62,723 nt of DNA, taken from the NCBI GenBank assembly GCA_030680805.1, contig JAUXUK010000055.1, positions 1 through 62,723 on the forward strand, written 5' to 3'. The notes under the pieces are model-generated. The model worked only from the letters and a program-made list of their open reading frames with translations. It ran no database searches and was not told the DNA's origin. The position numbers were made by a program, and so were the translations under genes. Of this stretch, positions 57,735-62,723 are shown one piece after another (the stretch's first letter is position 1; the number at the start of each line of letters is the position of its first letter). Source of the stretch: Sulfuritalea sp. Lineage in GTDB: Bacteria > Pseudomonadota > Gammaproteobacteria > Burkholderiales > Rhodocyclaceae.

Positions 57735-58787
57735 ATGACCTCCGCTTCACCCCCAAACCCCTGGATCCGTTACGCCAAGAACGCTCTCTGGCTGAGCGCC
57801 GTCGGCCTCGTCATTGCCTGGTCGCTCTGGCTCCTGTACTCCAAGCTGCGAGGGGAAGTGGCCGCGGACCCGGTGGCCAGGGAAATGCTGGCTTCCGGCG
57901 GCTTCTGGATCAGCCTGAAGATCATCGCCGAATCGATTGGCCGCAGCATCGGCGAGGTGCCGGCCAAGGGCTACGTGCTGGCGGGATTCTGCGCGCTGAT
58001 AGCCTACCTCGCCCTCGCCTGGTATGACCGCATCGCCCTGCTCCACCTCAACCGGCAGAAGGACATCTCCTGGCCCTTCGTCGCCTCGTGTTCCTTCGTC
58101 ACCTACGCCCTCGGCCACAATATCGGCGCGTCGGTGCTTTCCGGCGGCCTGGTGCGCCTGCGGGCCTATGGCGCCAAGGGCCTCTCTGCCGCCGATGTCG
58201 CAATCCTGGTCGCCCTGTGCTCATTCACCTTTGCCTACGGTACGGTGCTGCTGCTGGGCTTCGTCTTCGTCGTCCAGCCCGAGATCGTTCATCCGCTGGC
58301 GCAAATGATCCCGCGCCTCGACCTGCCCACGTCGCTGGTCCAACTTATCGGCGCCGTCATGCTCGGGCTCTGCGCCCTCTACGTGCTCGGATCCTGGCGC
58401 CACTTCAAGCCTGTACATTTCGGCTCGGTGCATATCGTCTATCCCAGATTGCCCGTAGTGACGCGCCAGCTGATCGCCGCCCCGCTGGAACTGATCGCCG
58501 CCGCCGGCATCATCTACTTCGCCCTGCCGGAGGCCGGCAACCCCGGCATCATCACCGTACTCGGCGCCTTCCTGCTCTCGTTCTCGGCCGGACTGCTCTC
58601 GCAGACCCCAGGCGGCATCGGCGTCATGGAGGCGGTGTTCATCGCCGTGTTGCCGACCGTTGCGCCATCCAGCGTAATTGCCGCCCTGCTGATCTGGCGC
58701 CTGATGTACTTGCTGATCCCGCTCGCGATCTCGCTGCCCATCGTGGTCGCGTTCGAGCGCGCCCAACTGAAGCGCCAGGATCCTTAG
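57735..58787 (+). CDS. Lysylphosphatidylglycerol synthase transmembrane-domain (UPF0104) protein
   Basis: 350 residues with about eight membrane helices, resembling the flippase half of MprF and the UPF0104 family. FVTYALGHNIGASVLSGGLVRLRAYGAKGL and GLLSQTPGGIGVMEAVFIAVLP are the family motifs. No C-terminal synthetase domain. May move a lipid or other amphiphile; no evidence here. Confidence 0.87.
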   Translation: MTSASPPNPWIRYAKNALWLSAVGLVIAWSLWLLYSKLRGEVAADPVAREMLASGGFWISLKIIAESIGRSIGEVPAKGYVLAGFCALIAYLALAWYDRIALLHLNRQKDISWPFVASCSFVTYALGHNIGASVLSGGLVRLRAYGAKGLSAADVAILVALCSFTFAYGTVLLLGFVFVVQPEIVHPLAQMIPRLDLPTSLVQLIGAVMLGLCALYVLGSWRHFKPVHFGSVHIVYPRLPVVTRQLIAAPLELIAAAGIIYFALPEAGNPGIITVLGAFLLSFSAGLLSQTPGGIGVMEAVFIAVLPTVAPSSVIAALLIWRLMYLLIPLAISLPIVVAFERAQLKRQDP

Positions 58788-58820
58788 AGGCGCGTTTCAC
58801 CTCCTGAAAAAACTCCGGTC

Positions 58821-59567
58821 CTACGCGGACCTCAGTGCCTGCATCGCAGCACGCATGTAGCAGAGATCCTCCCAGGCCTTCGCCTTGTCTTGCAGGGTTC
58901 GCAGCAGATAGGATGGATGGTAGGTGACGATCAGCGGCACACCACGCCAATCATGCAGTTTCCCGCGTTCGGCGCCAATCCTGATTTCCCTTTGCAGCAG
59001 CGTTTGCGCCGCAGTCGCGCCAAGCGCCACGATCAGCTTCGGCCGAATCAATTCCATCTGCTGTTCCAGATAGGGCCGGCAGGCCGCGACCTCTTCGTCT
59101 GCCGGCTTGCGGTTCTCGGGCGGCCGGCATTTGACCGCATTGGCGATATACACGTCTTCGCCGCGCTTGAGGCCAATCGCCGCCAGCATGCTGTCGAGCA
59201 GCTTGCCCGCCTGTCCAACGAAGGGCTCGCCGCGTTCGTCCTCCTCGGCGCCTGGCCCCTCACCCACAAACAGCCAGTCGGCATTGACGTCGCCCACCCC
59301 CAGCACCGCCTGCTTGCGCGCCTCGCAGAGTCGGCACTGGCGGCACGCCGCGACAGTTGCGGCAAGTTCTTCCCAGGGCATGGACAGGGGTGAAGTCGCC
59401 GTCACGATTGCGGGTGCGCTCCACGCCACCCCGTCCGGCACGAGTTCGGGAGCCGCAGGTGTTGCGGCCACACGTTCTTCACCCGGCGCAGCTACCGCTT
59501 CCACGCGCAGCTTCCAGACCGGTCCCAGGCCCATCTCGCGCAAGACTTGCTCGCGGTCGGAACTCAT
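58821..59567 (-). CDS. Uracil-DNA glycosylase, family 4 (iron-sulfur)
   Basis: 248 residues. Removes uracil from DNA. The catalytic motif VGEGPGAEEDERGEPFVGQAG is present, as are C-rich cluster ligands CRQCRLCEARK and KCRPPENRKPADEEVAACRP, and the late TYHPSYLLR. An N-terminal extension of about 70 residues precedes the conserved domain. Its start overlaps the rimI stop by 4 bp. Confidence 0.95.
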   Translation of the reverse strand: MSSDREQVLREMGLGPVWKLRVEAVAAPGEERVAATPAAPELVPDGVAWSAPAIVTATSPLSMPWEELAATVAACRQCRLCEARKQAVLGVGDVNADWLFVGEGPGAEEDERGEPFVGQAGKLLDSMLAAIGLKRGEDVYIANAVKCRPPENRKPADEEVAACRPYLEQQMELIRPKLIVALGATAAQTLLQREIRIGAERGKLHDWRGVPLIVTYHPSYLLRTLQDKAKAWEDLCYMRAAMQALRSA

Positions 59568-60004
59568 AGGTCACGCGCCATCACGATGGCATCCTCGCGG
59601 CCCTCATGTGTCTGGTAGTAGTCGCGGCGACGCCCGATTTCGACGAAGCCATGACGCTTGTAAAAGCGCTGACCCGAAACGTTGCCGGGGCGCACCTCGA
59701 GCAACATGCGCGTTGCCGCGTGCGCCCGGGCCCAGTCGAAAAGCTGCATCAGCAGTGCGGTGCCGCGACCGTCGTGCTGAGACTCGGGCAGTATGCTGAT
59801 GTTGAGCAGGTGCACTTCGTCCAGCACCTGCATCATGACTGCGTAGCCGATCATGCGACCGTCTTCCAGCGCCAGCCATGCACCATGGCCGGCTGCCAGC
59901 GAGTCTGCGAAGTTGCCCCGTGTCCAGGGAAAGGGATGGATGCGTGTTTCCGCCGCCGCCACCGCATCGAGATCGGCATCCGTCACGCGGGGGTAAAGCA
60001 GCAC
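59564..60004 (-). CDS. rimI: Ribosomal-protein S18-alanine N-acetyltransferase
   Basis: 146 residues from GTG 60004 (MLLYPRVTDADLDAVAAAE), which shares a G with the tsaB stop. GNAT fold: HLLNISILPESQHDGRGTALL binds acetyl-CoA; RMLLEVRPGNVSGQRFYKRHGF is the RimI signature. The longer frame to 60283 is not RimI. tsaB-rimI is a common pair. Confidence 0.93.
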   Translation of the reverse strand: MLLYPRVTDADLDAVAAAETRIHPFPWTRGNFADSLAAGHGAWLALEDGRMIGYAVMMQVLDEVHLLNISILPESQHDGRGTALLMQLFDWARAHAATRMLLEVRPGNVSGQRFYKRHGFVEIGRRRDYYQTHEGREDAIVMARDL

Positions 60005-60693
60005 TATCGCACACCGCCACGCGCGATCCGCTCGACGGTCGTCAATGCCACCTTGTCGCGCACATAGATGGGTTGCGCCAGCGCGGCCGGAATCGCCAAG
60101 CCTCCCGCAAAGGCCGGCGCCGCAAGACGCAGCACGGCGGTAGCGGTGGGATACACGTCGCTGCGGACCCCGATGAGGTCGGGCTTTCTTGCATGCAGCA
60201 TTGGCCCGTACGCCGCAAAGCCGTCGCCCACGCCCCAACCGCCGGCAAAAGTCGGCGCTGGCGACACGGCGGGTGGGATGCAAACCGGTGCCATGATCTG
60301 CGTAACGCTCTCCCCTTCCACCGCATAGGCGCTGCTGTAGACCTCGTTCATGCGCGCGTCGAGACAGGTCCAGACATTGCGTTCGCCAGACGCCAGCGCC
60401 AGCGCTTCGAGCGTCGACACGGACACCACGGGCAGATCAAGGCCCCAGGCCAGCCCTTGCGCCACGCCACAGGACAGCCGCAGACCGGTGAAGCCGCCGG
60501 GACCGGCACCGAAGGCAATGCCGTCGATCTGCTGCAGAGCAAGGCCCGCTTCCGCAAGCAGTTCATGCACCCACGGCAGGAGCCGCTCCGAGCCGCCATT
60601 GGCGACTTCCTCGGCGCGCTCGATCAGTTCGCCGTCCTGCCACAGCGCAACCGACAGGCGCCGCGTTGCGGTTTCGAAAGCCAGCAAACGCAT
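60004..60693 (-). CDS. tsaB: tRNA threonylcarbamoyladenosine synthesis protein TsaB
   Basis: 229 residues. Partner of TsaD and TsaE in making t6A at position 37 of tRNA. Starts MRLLAFETATRRLSVAL; GAGPGGFTGLRLSCGVAQGL is the family hallmark. Coupled to rimI. Confidence 0.95.
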   Translation of the reverse strand: MRLLAFETATRRLSVALWQDGELIERAEEVANGGSERLLPWVHELLAEAGLALQQIDGIAFGAGPGGFTGLRLSCGVAQGLAWGLDLPVVSVSTLEALALASGERNVWTCLDARMNEVYSSAYAVEGESVTQIMAPVCIPPAVSPAPTFAGGWGVGDGFAAYGPMLHARKPDLIGVRSDVYPTATAVLRLAAPAFAGGLAIPAALAQPIYVRDKVALTTVERIARGGVR

Positions 60694-60710
60694 GCCAAAG
60701 TCGCCCAGAA

Positions 60711-61565
60711 CTACTTGCGGCTGCCGAGGATGCCGCGCAGGGTGTCCTGGATGTCGGCCGGGATCAACACCGTCTTGGCATTGTCCGACTTGGCCAGATT
60801 GCCGATGGCATGAATGTATTTCTCGCCCAGCATGTAGCGCATGGGCGCATCTTCGGTGCCAATCGCGGCAGCGACGCGCTTGATGGCCTCGGCCGAGGCA
60901 TCGGCCAGCGTCACCTGCGCTTCCGCCTGCAGACGGGCCGCCTGCAGCTGTGCCTCGGCATTGAGGATGGTGGCCTGCTTGGTGCCCTCGGCCTTGGTCA
61001 CCATCGCCTTGCGCTCACGCTCTGCGGAGGCTTGCGCCTCCATGGCCTTTTGCATGGAATCGGACGGATTGATGTCCTGAATCTCGACCGACTTTACGGT
61101 CAGGCCCCAGTCGATGGCTTCGTCGGCGACACCTTCGCGCAGGCGCGCCTTGATCTTGTCGCGGTTGGACAGCGCTTCGTCCAGCGTCATCTCGCCGATG
61201 ATCGAACGCAGCGTGGTCATGATCATGTTGCGGATCGCCTCGGAGAAATCCGTGACCCCGTACACCGCCTTGATCGGATCGGTCACCTTGATGAAGGCGA
61301 TCGCGTTGGTCAGGATCACGGCATTGTCCTTGGTGATCACTTCCTGCTCCTGAACGTCCAGGATAATGTCCTTGGTCGTCAGCTTGTAACGCACCTGGTC
61401 GAAGTAGGGAATGATGATGTTGAGGCCTGGACGCAGCGTGGCGTGGTACTTGCCCAGTCGCTCGACGATCCACTCCTCGCCCTGCGGCACGATGCGAACA
61501 CCCTTGGCGATCGTGACGGCGACAAAGACAAACAGTACGATTACAACAATGCCGAATTCACCCAT
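60711..61565 (-). CDS. SPFH/Band 7 (stomatin-like) membrane protein
   Basis: 284 residues. One N-terminal membrane anchor (about 4-18), then the Band 7 domain (IVPQGEEWIVERLGKYHATLRPGLN). SPFH proteins scaffold membrane microdomains and interact with proteases. Paired with an NfeD gene, the classic operon. Confidence 0.93.
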   Translation of the reverse strand: MGEFGIVVIVLFVFVAVTIAKGVRIVPQGEEWIVERLGKYHATLRPGLNIIIPYFDQVRYKLTTKDIILDVQEQEVITKDNAVILTNAIAFIKVTDPIKAVYGVTDFSEAIRNMIMTTLRSIIGEMTLDEALSNRDKIKARLREGVADEAIDWGLTVKSVEIQDINPSDSMQKAMEAQASAERERKAMVTKAEGTKQATILNAEAQLQAARLQAEAQVTLADASAEAIKRVAAAIGTEDAPMRYMLGEKYIHAIGNLAKSDNAKTVLIPADIQDTLRGILGSRK

Positions 61566-61576
61566 GACCTGTCCCT

Positions 61577-62029
61577 TCAGTATTTGCCGACTCTCAATAT
61601 CTGGCCGTCAACCGCCAGCACCCTGACCCGTTCCCCCGCCGCAATCGCTTCATCGGCGAGACAGGGCCAGACATCCGAACCCATGACCGGCTTCTGGAAA
61701 CGCACTTCGCCGCGCGCGGACGCTACACCCAGAGGCTCGACGGCCCGCACCAGGACACCGATCTCGCCCAGCGCCTCATCGGCCTGGCCCGACCGGGTCT
61801 TGCCGTCGTCCCGGCGGAAGACCTTGAACCAGAGCACCGTCATCGCAATCGAAGCGGCAGTCCATAACAGGATTTGCGTGCTGAACTCCATGGCCGGAGC
61901 TGCCAGCATGGCGATACCCACCAGCAACGCGCCGAGCCCAAACCAGATGATGAAGAAACTGGGAACCATCAGTTCCAGCAAACCCAGCGCCAGGCCGAGG
62001 ACCATCCAGTGCCACCAGGCGAGTTCCAT
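61577..62029 (-). CDS. NfeD family protein
   Basis: 150 residues from ATG 62029 (MELAWWHWMVLGLALGLL) with an AAGGAA site 5 bases upstream; the open frame continues to 62161 but that part is arginine- and lysine-rich and not NfeD-like. Three or four membrane helices, then the C-terminal OB domain (EIGVLVRAVEPLG, VRVLAVDGQILRV). Works with the SPFH protein encoded just downstream. Confidence 0.92.
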   Translation of the reverse strand: MELAWWHWMVLGLALGLLELMVPSFFIIWFGLGALLVGIAMLAAPAMEFSTQILLWTAASIAMTVLWFKVFRRDDGKTRSGQADEALGEIGVLVRAVEPLGVASARGEVRFQKPVMGSDVWPCLADEAIAAGERVRVLAVDGQILRVGKY

Positions 62030-62372
62030 TTCCTTCGCGTCCTTTCCTGAACGGCGGCAAGCGATTGATCGGTCGAACGGCCAGACAGCGCCTTTCGGCT
62101 GCACAAACCCATCCACCCGCCAAAAAACCATTTTATCGTCTTTGCAATGCCGGCTTTTCACCGGTAGCCAGTATATTCATGGATACCGCAAAATCGAAAA
62201 CCCGGTATCGGGTTGTTCGCAACAACATTGCAATCGCATGCCCCCGATCCAATAAAGTATTGATAAAATAATTGGACAGCGTAAGCTCTACAATAATTTG
62301 TTTGTCACACCACGTTACCATTCGCATAGAATTCAACCCGCCACTATCATCATCACTCCCACGAGGTCACAC
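62030..62372. other. Gene-free 343-base gap before the HU gene
   Basis: AT-richer than its surroundings, no gene I can support. It holds two small perfect hairpins, AACCCG-GTAT-CGGGTT (62199-62214) and GTTGTT-CGC-AACAAC (62212-62226). A possible sigma-70 promoter for the HU gene is TTGTCA (62302-62307), 17 bases, CATAGA (62325-62330). It must also contain the promoter of the nfeD-SPFH operon on the minus strand. Confidence 0.4.
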
Positions 62373-62669
62373 ATGAACAAGTCTGAACTGATCGAAATCA
62401 CCGCCAAGGAAGCCGACATCAGCAAGGCCGCCGCCGAGAAGGCACTGTCTGCTGTGATGGCAGCCATCGTCAAGGCCGTATCCAAGGGTGACAGCGTTAC
62501 CCTGGTTGGCTTCGGCAGCTTCAAGTCATCCAAGCGCGCTGCACGCGTCGGTCGCAATCCGCAGACCGGCAAGGAACTGAAGATCGCCGCCACCACCGTG
62601 CCGCGCTTCACCGCCGGCGCCACCTTCAAGGCTGCCGTTGCCGGCAAGAAGGCTGCCAAGAAGAAGTAA
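62373..62669 (+). CDS. HU/IHF family DNA-binding protein
   Basis: 98 residues, very basic. Starts MNKSELIEITAKEADISKAAAEKAL; VTLVGFGSFKSSKRAARVGRN(P) and VPRFTAGATFKAAV are the HU beta-arm and clamp, and KKAAKKK ends the protein, a short lysine-rich tail. Nucleoid architectural protein. GAGG precedes the ATG by 7 bases. Confidence 0.95.
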   Translation: MNKSELIEITAKEADISKAAAEKALSAVMAAIVKAVSKGDSVTLVGFGSFKSSKRAARVGRNPQTGKELKIAATTVPRFTAGATFKAAVAGKKAAKKK

Positions 62670-62694
62670 GCACCCCGAATTTCGGATTGCTTTG

Positions 62695-62723
62695 AGGCCC
62701 GCCTTGCGCGGGCCTTGTTTATT
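62695..62723 (+). terminator. Intrinsic terminator after the HU gene
   Basis: AGGCCCGC, loop CTTGC, GCGGGCCT (8-bp stem), then TGTTTATT at the window end. Confidence 0.8.

Overview
This 62.7-kb window is a chromosomal stretch of a GC-rich betaproteobacterium. The gene orders rpoE-rseA-rseB-rseC-degP / lepA-lepB-(DUF4845)-rnc-era-recO-pdxJ-acpS-nagZ and yceD-rpmF-plsX-fabH-fabD-fabG-acpP-fabF, together with DUF4845 and DUF2863 proteins, are typical of Betaproteobacteria. A Rhodocyclales-like organism is a guess I cannot test here. I see no rRNA, tRNA, insertion sequence, prophage or CRISPR. About 62 protein genes are supported, most in tight operons with 4-bp ATGA overlaps.

Regions. 1-3789: 5' part of a giant two-partner-secretion adhesin on the minus strand that runs off the left edge. 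4021-7875: a large SARP-like (BTAD) regulator transcribed divergently from it. 7867-19664 (minus): the sigma-E system (rpoE, rseA, rseB, rseC, degP), a glutaredoxin-like gene, then lepA, lepB, rnc, era, recO, pdxJ, acpS and nagZ. 19851-21443: nadB. 21456-28045 (minus): ygfX-like gene, the fatty-acid synthesis cluster, rpmF and yceD. 28113-30402 (plus): maf, a tetrapyrrole-methylase-type methyltransferase and egtD. 30407-33658: senC, senB and senA, which with egtD make a complete predicted selenoneine pathway. 33663-39942: AzlCD, a DMT exporter, the Pit phosphate transporter with its DUF47 partner, a DUF2863 protein and dadA. 40023-42496 (plus): msrB, yciB, yciI, bolA and a parvulin isomerase. 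42585-46517: purL. 46680-50364: two diguanylate cyclases flanking a thioredoxin/TPR protein; one cyclase has a c-type haem sensor domain. 50455-57586 (minus): NAD-type isocitrate dehydrogenase, an FtsX-like permease, radA, alr and a LysR regulator. 57735-62029: a flippase-like membrane protein, then udg, rimI, tsaB and an SPFH/NfeD pair. 62373-62669: an HU-type DNA-binding protein.

The most interesting system is the egtD-senC-senB-senA locus. EgtD makes hercynine, SenC makes selenophosphate, SenB makes a selenosugar and SenA joins selenium to hercynine. The start codons of senA and senB overlap head to head inside one CATG palindrome. Other items worth a second look: a degenerate cyclase-like domain inside the BTAD regulator and an 11-bp-period direct repeat in its leader; a duplicated start of fabD that forms a translationally coupled 28-codon leader ORF; dispersed palindromes, one of which forms the C-terminus of MsrB; a terminator hairpin directly in front of lepA; and an orphan terminator in the lysR leader region.

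The only gene-free stretch over 300 bases is 62030-62372, in front of the HU gene.
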